Positions 16,023 through 25,912 are shown, numbered from the stretch's first letter. The stretch is 64,000 bases of DNA from Lutimonas vermicola (GCF_038433205.1 NZ_JBCDNA010000002.1:310001-374000); one strand, 5' to 3'. Translations and numbers: made by a program. Notes: a model not told the origin generated them from the letters alone.

Positions 16023-17639
16023 CTTTTTATTGGATAAGCCCGATTGGGTCTTAAGATCTCCCAGCTCTATTTTTTCTGCCGCCTGTAACATTTTTAAAAC
16101 GGCTTTTTCATCCTCATTCAGCTCAATGGTTTTGGCAGCTTTTGTTTCGGGTTTCATTTGGGGAAAGAACAGTACTTCCTGAATCGATGCATTATTGGTC
16201 AAAAACATAACCAACCTGTCGATTCCAATACCGATACCCGAAGTCGGCGGCATACCATATTCCAAAGCCCTTACAAAGTCCATATCGATAAACATAGCCT
16301 CATCATCTCCCTTTTCAGATAAATTCAACTGATCCTGAAACCTTTCCAACTGATCAATGGGGTCGTTTAATTCAGAATAAGCATTGGCCAGTTCCTTTCC
16401 ATTTACCAGCAATTCAAACCTTTCGGTCAATTCAGGATTGTCACGATGCTCCTTACAAAGGGGGCTCATCTCTTTTGGATAATCTATGATAAAAGTCGGC
16501 TGTATATAATGATGTTCACATTTCTCCCCAAAAAGTTCATCGATCAACTTGCCTTTTCCCATGGTCTCATCAACCTCTATCCCAATTTTGGTGCAAACTT
16601 CTCTTAATTCCACCTCGTCCATTCCGGCAACGTCATACCCCGTGTGTTCTTTAATGGCCGATAAAATAGGAATTCTGGCATAAGGAGCTTTAAAATTGAC
16701 AATGTTTTCTCCTACCCGGGCTTCATATGAACCATTTGCGTCAACCGCCACTTTTTCAAGCAACTCTTCGGTCATTTCCATCATCCAGTGATAATCTTTA
16801 TAGGCTACGTATAACTCCATCACAGTAAATTCGGGGTTATGTGTTCGGTCCATTCCTTCATTTCGAAAATCCTTGGAAAACTCGTACACAGCATCAAATC
16901 CTCCAACAATCAGTCTTTTTAAATACAACTCGTTGGCGATTCTCATATACAAGGGCATATCCAATGCGTTGTGATGAGTGATAAACGGCCTTGCAGCTGC
17001 TCCACCCGGAATAGGTTGCAAAATAGGTGTCTCAACTTCTAAATAACCCCTGTCATTAAAAAACTGACGTATCGAATTTGTAATCTTTGTCCTTTTTAAA
17101 AAGGTGTCCTTTACATGATCATTCACCATCAAATCCACGTAACGCTGACGGTATCTCATTTCGGCATCGCTAAAGGCATCATGTGCTTTCCCGTCTGCAT
17201 CAACTTTGACTATTGGCATAGGCTTTAAAGCTTTAGACAATACCGTAAGTTCTTTTACCATGATAGAAGTCTCCCCTACCTGGGTCTTGAATACTGTTCC
17301 TTTAACCCCAATAATATCTCCAATGTCTAAAAGTTTCTTAAAAACCTCATTGTACATGGTTTTATCTTCCCCGGGACAAAGCTCATCCCTATTGATATAG
17401 ATCTGCATCCTGCCACTTCCATCCTTCAGTTCAGCAAATGAGGCTTTGCCCATTATCCTTCGGCTCATGATTCTACCGGCCAATACAATCTCCTTGCCTT
17501 CGAGAGATTCAAAATTGCTGACCACTTCTTTAATCGTTGAAGTCGTCTTAAACTGCGCAGCAGGGTAAGGATTAATACCTAAATCACGTAATTTCTTTAA
17601 TGAGTCTCTACGAACCATTTCCTGTTCTGATAATTGCAT
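15936..17639 (-). CDS. lysS: Lysyl-tRNA synthetase, class II, with C-terminal extension
   Basis: Charges tRNA-Lys. The 567-residue protein has the N-terminal OB-fold anticodon domain (about 55-150) and the class II catalytic core: motif 2 in FRNEGMDRTHNPEF near 265 and motif 3 in GIGIGIDRLVMFL near 478. It exceeds the usual 500-odd residues by about 65: after FFPQMKPE a helical, winged-helix-like tail runs to GLFVEAM. This tail is the part duplicated at 14914-15000. A TAnnTTTG element stands 28 bases upstream. Confidence 0.97.
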   Translation of the reverse strand: MQLSEQEMVRRDSLKKLRDLGINPYPAAQFKTTSTIKEVVSNFESLEGKEIVLAGRIMSRRIMGKASFAELKDGSGRMQIYINRDELCPGEDKTMYNEVFKKLLDIGDIIGVKGTVFKTQVGETSIMVKELTVLSKALKPMPIVKVDADGKAHDAFSDAEMRYRQRYVDLMVNDHVKDTFLKRTKITNSIRQFFNDRGYLEVETPILQPIPGGAAARPFITHHNALDMPLYMRIANELYLKRLIVGGFDAVYEFSKDFRNEGMDRTHNPEFTVMELYVAYKDYHWMMEMTEELLEKVAVDANGSYEARVGENIVNFKAPYARIPILSAIKEHTGYDVAGMDEVELREVCTKIGIEVDETMGKGKLIDELFGEKCEHHYIQPTFIIDYPKEMSPLCKEHRDNPELTERFELLVNGKELANAYSELNDPIDQLERFQDQLNLSEKGDDEAMFIDMDFVRALEYGMPPTSGIGIGIDRLVMFLTNNASIQEVLFFPQMKPETKAAKTIELNEDEKAVLKMLQAAEKIELGDLKTQSGLSNKKWDKTIKGLTKNKLAAVTKTDEGLFVEAM

Positions 17640-17666
17640 TTTCTATAAGTTTTGAAAAATTGGTCG

Positions 17667-17674
17667 CAAAGATA
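17667..17674 (-). promoter_or_regulatory. Bacteroidota -7 promoter element for lysS
   Basis: TATCTTTG on the minus strand, an exact match to TAnnTTTG, 27 bases before the lysS ATG. I see no clear -33 TTTG at the usual distance. Confidence 0.55.
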
Positions 17675-17856
17675 CGGGGAATCAATGATATATTGAATTA
17701 ATGATATAATGAAAAATCGATATAATATGTTAATGCGCCACATATTCAACGATCAGTATGTGTTCTCAAAAGATTAAATTGTAACGAAAACAGTAAAATT
17801 GCGTCAAGTAATCAAAATAAATTAACGAATTTTGTAATCTCAAACAATTATTTAAA

Positions 17857-18018
17857 ATGAGCATTTGGAGGGTACTTTTATCGATTTTATTTCCGCCTTT
17901 GGCAGTCATTGACAAGGGATGCGGAAGCGTGGTAATCGTTTTCATTTTAACCCTTTGCGCGTGGATTCCGGGAGTGATAGGAGCCTTGATCATATTAAAT
18001 AATCCTAAATACAGCTGA
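17857..18018 (+). CDS. YqaE/Pmp3-family small membrane protein
   Basis: A 53-residue protein beginning MSIWRVLLSILFPPLAV and ending LNNPKYS. Two hydrophobic helices (about residues 4-18 and 25-46) with the PPLAV and IPGVIGALII segments mark the Pmp3/YqaE/stress-induced membrane proteolipid family, usually 50-60 residues. Family members affect membrane potential and salt or cold tolerance; the exact bacterial role is unclear. The stop overlaps the lipB start (TGATG at 18016-18020), so lipB is translationally coupled to it. Confidence 0.9.
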   Translation: MSIWRVLLSILFPPLAVIDKGCGSVVIVFILTLCAWIPGVIGALIILNNPKYS

Positions 18019-18725
18019 TGAATCGGGTTATTTATAAAGACCTTGGATCCATGGATTACAAAGAAGCATGGGATTATCAAAATGAGCTTTTTCAAGGCAT
18101 CATAGATATTAAACTCGCGAATCGAAGTCGCGATGTAAAAGAGATAAGCCCTAATTATTTTTTATTTACCGAACACCCACCGGTCTATACGCTGGGTAAA
18201 AGCGGCGATCTTTCCAACCTCCTTCTTAACGAAGAACAATTGAAGCAGAAAGGCATCTCATTTTTTAAATCCAACCGCGGAGGCGACATCACCTTTCACG
18301 GGCCCGAACAAATTGTAGGATACCCGATTATTGACCTGGAAGCATTTAAACCCGACATCAGGTGGTATATGCGCAGTTTGGAAGAAGTCATTATAAAAAC
18401 TATTGCAAATTACTCGCTTAAGGGGGTTCGCAGCGACGGTGAAACAGGCGTTTGGCTCGATGTGGGGACTCCCTTTGCCAGAAAAATATGTGCGCTTGGG
18501 GTTAGAACTTCGAGATGGGTGACCATGCATGGTTTTGCCTTAAACGTCAATACAAACCTTGGATACTTTGACCATATCATCCCCTGCGGAATAAGGGGTA
18601 AAGCAGTTACCTCAATGGAGGCTGAACTCAATCGAAAAATTCCTGTTGAAGAAGTGAAGTCGCTGATACAGGAAAATTTTGAAAAAGTTTTTGGGGCGAA
18701 ATTGACCAATGATGTAAAAATCTGA
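18018..18725 (+). CDS. lipB: Octanoyl-ACP:protein N-octanoyltransferase
   Basis: Transfers octanoate from ACP to lipoyl domains, the first step of lipoate synthesis. The 235-residue protein has the family motif SNRGGDITFHGPEQIVGYP near residue 94, the catalytic Lys in ARKICALGVR near 155, and the acyl-carrying Cys in HIIPCGIRG near 193. The first ATG overlaps the preceding stop; there is no room for another start. lipA is not in the window. Confidence 0.95.
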   Translation: MNRVIYKDLGSMDYKEAWDYQNELFQGIIDIKLANRSRDVKEISPNYFLFTEHPPVYTLGKSGDLSNLLLNEEQLKQKGISFFKSNRGGDITFHGPEQIVGYPIIDLEAFKPDIRWYMRSLEEVIIKTIANYSLKGVRSDGETGVWLDVGTPFARKICALGVRTSRWVTMHGFALNVNTNLGYFDHIIPCGIRGKAVTSMEAELNRKIPVEEVKSLIQENFEKVFGAKLTNDVKI

Positions 18726-18757
18726 TCACCTTGTAAAAACAGCGGTTTTTTAGTATA

Positions 18758-19810
18758 CTAAGTCGTTTCTTCGTTAAAATACACCTTATAAAATTTCATT
18801 TTCTTTTCTTCGTCATAGCCTAATTCAAGGTATTCCGAAGAAGCGTCCGGAGCCTCCACATCCAGTTTGATCTGAATATGCGTATCCAGTTTGATCTCTG
18901 TTTTCAATTTTTGTTTTTGCTTTTTCAAAACAGATTCCGATACATGGAATTGATTTCGGATTAACACTTCCCTGTCAGATTCAAAAAGCTTCTTATAGTC
19001 ATCAAATAAATCTTTTTGATCTTCATCTTCAAAAACCTCTTCCTTAAAATCATGAATGTTCACCGTGTCATTCTCCTTAAGGTAGTCAATGGTTTTGGCT
19101 AAAAAATGACTCTGTTCCTGTGTACTGTAATCTGTCTTCAGAACTTCATTGGAAAAATCTTTGCACATTTCGATATACGACTGTGTATGATTGTTCTTGT
19201 CATCTGCAAATTTTACATGCAAGAAATTTTTGATCCAGTATTGGGCATCGTAATTATTATTGTCAACACTCAGGACAACCATACCTTCGTCATCCTGGTA
19301 ATTTACGATTAAACAGCCCTTATCAATCTTTTTTGTGCTGATGCCTTTTTGCACAACTACATCCAGGCTATCCCCTTCCATATAGGTTTGGAAGAAATTT
19401 GTTTTGCTTTCTATTTTAAAGATCCCCAATGCATTTGTGTGCACCTCATTAAATTCTATATCTTCAAAAAGGGCCACAATGACGTCTCCTGTCTTGATCT
19501 GTGCCGAATTGGATTGTTCGAACAGGTGTAAAACAATATTCTTGGATGCTTCTATAAAGAATTCTTCTTCTTTGAACAAGCGCTGTGAATAACTGTTGAT
19601 CTCGTTCAAATTGATATCCGCATGATGATCGAACCTGAAACTTTCGGTTAGATTGCCAAAAGGCTTTAACAAGTAAGGCAACATAAGGTTATAACTGTCT
19701 TCGTCAAAAACTACAGGTCCTTCAGAAAATACATTGCGTGTATCGTTGAATTTGTTGCCGATTTTATGGATGATCAATTTAGGGATGCTGGCCTTGGTTC
19801 TTTTAATCAT
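18758..19810 (-). CDS. Nucleoid-associated protein, NdpA/YejK-like
   Basis: A 350-residue protein of the nucleoid-associated family related to E. coli YejK. It starts with IPKLIIHKIGNKFNDTRNV, the typical beta strand with conserved His, and continues through an alpha/beta core to LELGYDEEKKMKFYKVYF. It is expected to bind nucleoid DNA. The gene is convergent with lipB, and 183 bases lie between it and rnhB with no gene in them. Confidence 0.85.
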   Translation of the reverse strand: MIKRTKASIPKLIIHKIGNKFNDTRNVFSEGPVVFDEDSYNLMLPYLLKPFGNLTESFRFDHHADINLNEINSYSQRLFKEEEFFIEASKNIVLHLFEQSNSAQIKTGDVIVALFEDIEFNEVHTNALGIFKIESKTNFFQTYMEGDSLDVVVQKGISTKKIDKGCLIVNYQDDEGMVVLSVDNNNYDAQYWIKNFLHVKFADDKNNHTQSYIEMCKDFSNEVLKTDYSTQEQSHFLAKTIDYLKENDTVNIHDFKEEVFEDEDQKDLFDDYKKLFESDREVLIRNQFHVSESVLKKQKQKLKTEIKLDTHIQIKLDVEAPDASSEYLELGYDEEKKMKFYKVYFNEETT

Positions 19811-19993
19811 GTAATGGTTTTTTTAGGAGCTGCAATGATACGATTTTAGAAGAATTTATCGGGTTCCGGGGATAAAAAAATCTCACCTACAAAGAAGCAG
19901 AAAGATTTTTATCATATGTGAGATCAGGTTTGATCGGAGTACTTTAATTTACAAATTACTCCTCAGAAATAATCTGACACGCTTTAAAAAAAA

Positions 19994-20593
19994 TTACAGG
20001 TCCAGTTTTAACTGATCAGGTAAAAGCCTAAAGCTTTTCCTGTGGTGTAAGCATGAACCAAATTCCTTGAGAGCCATTCGGTGTTCTTCAGTGGGATAGC
20101 CTTTATTCCTGGCCCAATTATATACCGGAAAATCGTCGTGGATTTTCTCCATATAATCATCTCTGTAAGTTTTGGCCAGTATGGAAGCTGCGGCAATGTT
20201 CAGGAATTTACCATCACCTTTTACGATTGTCTGATGCGGAATACTGAAATAATCCTTAAACCTGTTTCCGTCTACAACAATAAACTCCGGACTAATAGCC
20301 ATGGCCTCAATTGATTTGTGCATGGCCAGAATCGAAGCGTTAAGGATGTTTATCTGATCAATCTTATCCTGATACACAAAAGCGACCCCAAAAGCCAGCG
20401 CTTCCTTTTCAATGATCGGCCTGAGATAACGCCGCTTTTTGTCGGATAGCTGCTTGGAGTCATTTAAAAGTTCATGCTCAAAATGATCGGGAAGAATTAC
20501 GGCAGCTGCAACCACAGGCCCTGATAAACAACCTCTTCCGGCCTCATCAGTCCCCGCTTCATATTGATGGGATGAATACTTTAATTCGAGCAT
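19994..20593 (-). CDS. rnhB: Ribonuclease HII
   Basis: Removes RNA primers and single ribonucleotides from RNA-DNA hybrids. From the ATG at 20593 (MLELKYSSHQYEAGTDEAG) the protein has 199 residues, the normal length; the open frame continues upstream but without homology. Catalytic acidic residues are in GTDEAGRG (about 15-22) and VVDGNRF (about 104), plus the later ASILAKTYRD segment. A -7 element lies just upstream at 20608. Confidence 0.95.
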   Translation of the reverse strand: MLELKYSSHQYEAGTDEAGRGCLSGPVVAAAVILPDHFEHELLNDSKQLSDKKRRYLRPIIEKEALAFGVAFVYQDKIDQINILNASILAMHKSIEAMAISPEFIVVDGNRFKDYFSIPHQTIVKGDGKFLNIAAASILAKTYRDDYMEKIHDDFPVYNWARNKGYPTEEHRMALKEFGSCLHHRKSFRLLPDQLKLDL

Positions 20594-20607
20594 AATAAAG
20601 ATCTTTT

Positions 20608-20615
20608 CAAAAATA
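20608..20615 (-). promoter_or_regulatory. -7 promoter element of rnhB
   Basis: TATTTTTG on the minus strand, an exact TAnnTTTG match, 14 bases from the rnhB ATG. This distance leaves almost no leader and supports the chosen short start. Confidence 0.55.
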
Positions 20616-20659
20616 CGGAACCCGAAACAAATAGGATGATATAATATGCTCAAAAATTT

Positions 20660-20667
20660 TACCTTTG
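20660..20667 (+). promoter_or_regulatory. -7 promoter element of the porin gene
   Basis: TACCTTTG on the plus strand, an exact TAnnTTTG match, 19 bases before the porin ATG. With the element at 20608 it forms a divergent promoter pair in the 93-base rnhB-porin interval. Confidence 0.55.
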
Positions 20668-20686
20668 TCTTCAATTAAAATTATCC

Positions 20687-22657
20687 ATGTTAAGGAAGCT
20701 TCCCATTCTAATTTTGCTATTTATTTCGGCTGTTGGCTGGGCTCAAATCAATGACGGACAGCTCAACACTTTAGACAACAGGTATATTGATGAATACGGA
20801 GACACTGCCAAGGTCTATACCAAAGAAGTTGAGATAGAACTTAGCGACAAAACTTATTATCACGACTATAAGATCATTGATTATAAAATGGATACCACCT
20901 ATGTTGATACCACGCTCAACATCAAAAAGTACTATAAATTCAATGTTGAACGAAAAGATGATTTCGAGCTGATGCCTTTTCACAACCCGGGACAAGCCTA
21001 TAACCAGCTTGCTTACACATTTGAAGGGACCGGTACTTATCCCAAAATAGGTGCAAGGGCGCAGCATTACGATTATTACGAGGTTGAGGATATCAAATAT
21101 TACAGTGTCCCGACACCTACTACAGAATTAATGTGGTCAACCGTTCTCGAACAAGGGCACCTTTTGGATGCGCTTTTTACTTTTAATCTCTCAAGGCAAT
21201 TTAATGCTTCATTGAGTTTTAAGAGTCTTCGTTCATTGGGTAAATACAGACATTCATTAACAGATCATGGAGCGGCCAGGATCACCATGAGCTATCACAC
21301 TAAAAACAAAAAATACTTTATCAGGGGGCACCTGCTGTCACAAGACATCAACAATGATCAAAACGGAGGATTAACAGAACAATCCCTTTTCTATTTTGAA
21401 ACAGCCGAAGTCAATTTTAAAGACAGGGCAAGAATGGAGACCAATTTTACCGATGCCATATCTGTAATAAGAGGCAATCGCTATTATTTTGATCAATTCT
21501 ACGTGCTTTGGGATAAAAAAGACAGTTTAAAATCAATTCCATCTGATCTTAAAATAGGCCATCAGTTTAATTTTGAAAGAAAGCATTATGAGTATGAGCA
21601 GGATAATGCAAATGATATGTTCGGGCAGGCCTTTTTTAGCAGTATTGACGATGACGCCAAGTATTCTAAATTTTACAATGAAGCCTATATCTCATTAAAC
21701 TCACCAATCACCTTGGGTGAAGTTAGGTTCAAAGTCAACAATTACCAATACAATTACAGTTATAAAAGCATTGTGATCACCGAGGATGGCGTAATAGATT
21801 CTAAACTCGAAGGAAATAGTTTTGCCCTTGGTGGTGAATGGCATACCCAATTCAAAAAGTTTAATCTTGATGTTGACGCTTCACAGATCATTTCAGGCAA
21901 CCTCACCGGGCACGCTTATTCTGCGATGGCAAGTTTTAAAACCGATAGTGTTTTTGCAGTCAATGCCAGGGTTTTTAGCAATAGCCGATCCCCTAACTTT
22001 AATTACCTTTTGAATCAAAGTGACTATAAAAGCTATAATTGGCAAAATGACTTTAATAATCAGGAAATTAACGGTATAGATTTTGTTTTTGATTCCGATA
22101 AATGGATTTTTGCTTCGGCACACCTCGCCAACATTGATAACTATTTGTATTTTGACAAGGATGTAATCACTGGTCAAACAGCACCGATGCAGGCATCACA
22201 AGCTGTAAATTATTTTAAGATCAAGTTGAGCAAGGAAATCAGGTTTGGTAAATTTGCATTGGATAATCAATTCATCTATCAAAAAGTAACAAATGGTGAA
22301 GATGTGATGAGGGTGCCTGATTTTATCACCAGAAATACCTTTTATTATGCGAACCATGTATTCAAAGGGAAACCCCTGTATCTGGAAACCGGGGTTACCT
22401 TTAGTTATTTCAGCAAATACCTGATGAATAGTTACAATCCAGTGCTTGCTGAATTTTATTTACAGAATGACCAGGAATACGGAGGCTATCCTCTGCTTGA
22501 TTTCTTTGTTAATTTCAGGGTAAAGACAATGAGGGTGTTTTTCAAACTTGAACATTTTAATTCAGGCTTTAGCGACAACAATTACTATTCAGCGCCAACC
22601 TATCCTTACAGAGATTTTGTGATCAGGTTTGGTCTGGTCTGGAATTTCTTTATCTGA
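20687..22657 (+). CDS. Putative outer-membrane porin, DUF4289 type
   Basis: A 656-residue exported protein (signal MLRKLPILILLFISAVGWAQ). The mature chain is rich in alternating hydrophobic and polar strands with aromatic girdles and ends in FVIRFGLVWNFFI, a typical outer-membrane beta-barrel C-terminus. A conserved segment about residue 100 (PFHNPGQAYNQLAYTF) matches the Bacteroidota putative porin family. Substrate unknown. Confidence 0.85.
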   Translation: MLRKLPILILLFISAVGWAQINDGQLNTLDNRYIDEYGDTAKVYTKEVEIELSDKTYYHDYKIIDYKMDTTYVDTTLNIKKYYKFNVERKDDFELMPFHNPGQAYNQLAYTFEGTGTYPKIGARAQHYDYYEVEDIKYYSVPTPTTELMWSTVLEQGHLLDALFTFNLSRQFNASLSFKSLRSLGKYRHSLTDHGAARITMSYHTKNKKYFIRGHLLSQDINNDQNGGLTEQSLFYFETAEVNFKDRARMETNFTDAISVIRGNRYYFDQFYVLWDKKDSLKSIPSDLKIGHQFNFERKHYEYEQDNANDMFGQAFFSSIDDDAKYSKFYNEAYISLNSPITLGEVRFKVNNYQYNYSYKSIVITEDGVIDSKLEGNSFALGGEWHTQFKKFNLDVDASQIISGNLTGHAYSAMASFKTDSVFAVNARVFSNSRSPNFNYLLNQSDYKSYNWQNDFNNQEINGIDFVFDSDKWIFASAHLANIDNYLYFDKDVITGQTAPMQASQAVNYFKIKLSKEIRFGKFALDNQFIYQKVTNGEDVMRVPDFITRNTFYYANHVFKGKPLYLETGVTFSYFSKYLMNSYNPVLAEFYLQNDQEYGGYPLLDFFVNFRVKTMRVFFKLEHFNSGFSDNNYYSAPTYPYRDFVIRFGLVWNFFI

Positions 22658-22719
22658 TGATTAGCGCATTGTCCTGCTTTTTAGCAAAAAACAAAATAAC
22701 TTGATCACTTAAATTTTTT

Positions 22720-24279
22720 ATGCAACAAGAACTTCACATACAGGTTTCTCCCGAAACAGCGCATAACGAAGATCAGTTAAAGTCTTATGTGTCAAAACAA
22801 ATTGGCCTGTCCAAAAATGAGATCAGTCATATTGAAATCTTAAAACGCTCCATTGACGCTCGTCAAAAATCTGTCAAAATCAATTTAAAAGTCAAGGTGT
22901 TTCAAAATGAAACACCAGTTCCGAGAGAAATAGACCTTCCCGAATTTAAAGACGTCAGTTCTTCTGAAGAGGTTCTTGTTATAGGAGCCGGGCCTGCCGG
23001 ATTATTTGCCGCTTTAAAACTTATTGAAAATGGTTTAAAGCCCGTTATCCTGGAGCGTGGAAAAGACATAAGGGAAAGAAGAAGGGACCTGGCGGCCATT
23101 ACAAAACACCACCTGGTCAATGAAGACTCAAACTATTGCTTTGGAGAAGGTGGAGCCGGAACCTATTCGGATGGAAAACTGTATACACGCTCAAAAAAAA
23201 GGGGTGATGTCAATCGTATTCTCAACCTGTTGATCGCCCATGGAGCCAACCCGGATATCGCCATCAATGCACATCCTCATATAGGAACCAATAAATTGCC
23301 TAAAATCATCCAGGCGATAAGAGAGACGATTCTTCAATATGGCGGAAAAATCCTTTTCAATACAAAAGTTATTGATATCCTTATTAAAAATGGTGAAATC
23401 GATGGAGTAGAAACAGAATCAGGACAAGTTATACATGCCAGAAAAGTAATTTTGGCCACGGGTCATTCAGCCCGGGATATTTTTGAACTCTTGCATAAAA
23501 AAAAGATTCATATTGAGGCTAAGCCATTTGCCCTGGGAGTACGAGTTGAACATTCACAAGAACTGATTGATCAGATCCAGTACCATTGTACCACAAGAGG
23601 TGAATATTTGCCCCCCGCACCTTATAGTGTCGTAAAACAGGTCAATAACCGCGGCGTTTATTCATTTTGCATGTGCCCCGGAGGGGTTATCGCGCCTTGT
23701 GCGACAGCTCCCGGGGAAGTTGTAACCAACGGATGGTCACCGAGTAAAAGGGACCAGCCTACTTCAAATTCGGGTATCGTTGTTTCACTTGATCTCAAAG
23801 ATTTTGAACCCTATAAAGAATATGGCGCCTTGAGTGGGCTTCAATTTCAAAAAGAAATCGAACAGAAAGCCTGGAGGCTAGGTGGAAAAACGCAGAAAGT
23901 TCCGGCTCAAAGGCTTGTTGATTTTACCGAAAACAGGCTGTCTGATGATATCCCAAAAACGTCGTATCAACCCGGAACAACCAGCGTTGAACTTGGAGCA
24001 CTATTGCCGAAATTTATTCATGGCACCCTGCAGGAAGGATTTAAACTATTTGACCAATCCATGAGGGGATATCTAACGAACGAGGCAGTAGTCCATGCAC
24101 CCGAATCGAGAACATCATCTCCTGTAAGAATCCCCAGGGATCCAAAAACTCTTGAACACATTCAGGTCAAAGGACTTTATCCTTGCGGCGAAGGCGCAGG
24201 TTATGCCGGGGGCATCATTTCGGCCGCAATAGACGGTGAAAAATGTGCTGAACAGGTGAAGGCTTCGCTTGCGAGGTGA
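22720..24279 (+). CDS. FAD-dependent dehydrogenase of the COG2509 type
   Basis: A 519-residue NAD(P)/FAD-dependent oxidoreductase. An N-terminal domain (about 1-80, RSIDARQKSVKINLKVKV) precedes the dinucleotide fold VIGAGPAGLFAALKLIENG near residue 88. Further family segments are FGEGGAGTYSDGKLYT near 140, MCPGGVIAP near 318 and GEGAGYAGGIISAAIDG near 492. No physiological substrate is established for this group. The last codons lie in a 15-bp tandem repeat that includes the stop. Confidence 0.85.
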   Translation: MQQELHIQVSPETAHNEDQLKSYVSKQIGLSKNEISHIEILKRSIDARQKSVKINLKVKVFQNETPVPREIDLPEFKDVSSSEEVLVIGAGPAGLFAALKLIENGLKPVILERGKDIRERRRDLAAITKHHLVNEDSNYCFGEGGAGTYSDGKLYTRSKKRGDVNRILNLLIAHGANPDIAINAHPHIGTNKLPKIIQAIRETILQYGGKILFNTKVIDILIKNGEIDGVETESGQVIHARKVILATGHSARDIFELLHKKKIHIEAKPFALGVRVEHSQELIDQIQYHCTTRGEYLPPAPYSVVKQVNNRGVYSFCMCPGGVIAPCATAPGEVVTNGWSPSKRDQPTSNSGIVVSLDLKDFEPYKEYGALSGLQFQKEIEQKAWRLGGKTQKVPAQRLVDFTENRLSDDIPKTSYQPGTTSVELGALLPKFIHGTLQEGFKLFDQSMRGYLTNEAVVHAPESRTSSPVRIPRDPKTLEHIQVKGLYPCGEGAGYAGGIISAAIDGEKCAEQVKASLAR

Positions 24280-24332
24280 TCGGAAGTGAGGCGATCGGAA
24301 GTGAGGCGATGAGAAGTGAGGTGATGAGTAAA
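24273..24332. repeat. Four tandem 15-bp units overlapping a stop codon
   Basis: Units of GAGGYGATSRGAAGT type at 24273, 24288, 24303 and 24318, the last one degenerate. The first unit contains the stop of the FAD dehydrogenase. The same GTGATCGGAAGTGAG word reappears near 56036, so this belongs to a small dispersed family. Confidence 0.85.
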
Positions 24333-24369
24333 GAGGGTGTGACTTAAGTCAAACCTTAGTTTAAGCCTT

Positions 24370-25812
24370 TCATTTCAGCTGTTTTATCTTGATGTGCAAA
24401 GCAGCAAACAAGAGCGTCATAAACGGGCTCAACCAATTAAATATTGCATAGACAAAATATTCTCCAACACTTACACCCAGCACGCCTGACTGATAGGCTC
24501 CACAGGTATTCCAGGGAACGAGCACTGATGTTACCGTTCCGGAATCTTCCAAGGTACGGCTGAGATTTTCAGGTGCCAGGTTTCTTTCTTCATAGGCCTT
24601 TTTAAACATTTTACCCGGGACCACAATCGCCAGGTACTGGTCAGAAGCCGTTACGTTAAGTGCCAGACAGGTTACCACGGTACTGGCAAACAAACCAAAG
24701 ACCGTATGCGCCATCTTCAACAGTGCTGCACTAATGGTCGACAAAGCTCCAATGGCATCCATCACGCCGCCAAAAACCATGGCACAAATAATGAGCCAAA
24801 TGGTTCCCAACATCCCATACATACCTCCTGAAGAAAACAGGTCGTTTAACTCAGGATTATTTGTCTCGACGGAAGTATCAACCGTGATCGCATTCATGAC
24901 ACCCTGATAGGCAGCCCGGAAATCAAGTTGCTCCGCTCCTGCTATTTTCATGACAATATCGGGTTGAAATATGATGGCAAAAACACCTCCCAATAAAGTA
25001 CCGATCAGCAAAGCGATCAAGGGTTGAGTCTTGCGAATGATTAGCGCTATTACCGCCACGGGAACTAAAAACAACCATCCGTTAATATGAAAAGATTCTT
25101 TTATCGAACTCAAAATCGCCTCAGTATCGGCTGTACCTGTCGTGTCAAATGTGAATCCTAAAACAATAAATACGATCAAAGTCACGATAATGGTAGGAAC
25201 CGTTGTAAAGGCCATATAGCGAATATGGGTAAAAAGATCGGTGCCGGCCATTGCTGGAGCCAAATTAGTTGTATCTGATAAAGGAGACATTTTATCACCA
25301 AAATAAGCGCCTGATAACACGGCTCCCGCAACCATTCCCAGGGGTATGCCCAATGCCCCTCCTATTCCTATCAAAGCGATACCCACCGTTGCCGAGGTTG
25401 TCCAGGAACTTCCTGTTGCAATTGAAATCACTGCACAAATCACAACAGTAGCCGGTAAAAAGATGGTCGGATTCAAAAGTTTTAACCCGTAAAAGATCAT
25501 CGTAGGGATAACTCCACTAATGAGCCAGGTTCCTGCCAGAGCTCCAACAAAAAGCAAAATCAATAATGCACCTGTAGTTGACCTTATATTGTTTGCGATC
25601 TCTTCGATCATTCTCTTATAGGTCACTTTATTAAAAAACCCTACCACTGCAGCTACTGCTCCCCCAAGGAGAAGGATAAACTGGTTGGATCCGCTCAAAG
25701 CATCATCGCCATAAACAAAAACGTTGTAAGCAAGCATTCCAATAAGCGCTAATACAGGAATCAAAGCTTCGTAAATATTGAGTTCCTTGTTCCTTATAAT
25801 CTTATCATCCAT
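24370..25812 (-). CDS. Na+/H+ antiporter, NhaC family
   Basis: A polytopic transporter with about eleven helices, 480 residues from the ATG at 25812 (MDDKIIRNKELN); the frame extends 11 codons further without family similarity. NhaC-type segments include ATGSSWTTSATVGIALIG near residue 140 and GAYFGDKMSPLSDTTNLA near 175, where ion-coordinating polar residues lie. It would extrude Na+ or other small cations in exchange for protons, or exchange organic ions as some NhaC members do. Family firm, substrate less so. Confidence 0.88.
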   Translation of the reverse strand: MDDKIIRNKELNIYEALIPVLALIGMLAYNVFVYGDDALSGSNQFILLLGGAVAAVVGFFNKVTYKRMIEEIANNIRSTTGALLILLFVGALAGTWLISGVIPTMIFYGLKLLNPTIFLPATVVICAVISIATGSSWTTSATVGIALIGIGGALGIPLGMVAGAVLSGAYFGDKMSPLSDTTNLAPAMAGTDLFTHIRYMAFTTVPTIIVTLIVFIVLGFTFDTTGTADTEAILSSIKESFHINGWLFLVPVAVIALIIRKTQPLIALLIGTLLGGVFAIIFQPDIVMKIAGAEQLDFRAAYQGVMNAITVDTSVETNNPELNDLFSSGGMYGMLGTIWLIICAMVFGGVMDAIGALSTISAALLKMAHTVFGLFASTVVTCLALNVTASDQYLAIVVPGKMFKKAYEERNLAPENLSRTLEDSGTVTSVLVPWNTCGAYQSGVLGVSVGEYFVYAIFNWLSPFMTLLFAALHIKIKQLK

Positions 25813-25912
25813 AAAAAAATCAATTGATTCTGTAATGTTACACAAAAACCACGACTTACAAAAACCAAATAGAATCCATTAATTTCACCACAAACTCTAA
25901 AACCAAAAAACA

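Noticed and set aside
24273..24332. Possible CRISPR array
   Set aside because: Units are 15 bases in direct tandem with no spacers and no cas genes nearby. I found no CRISPR array anywhere in the window.
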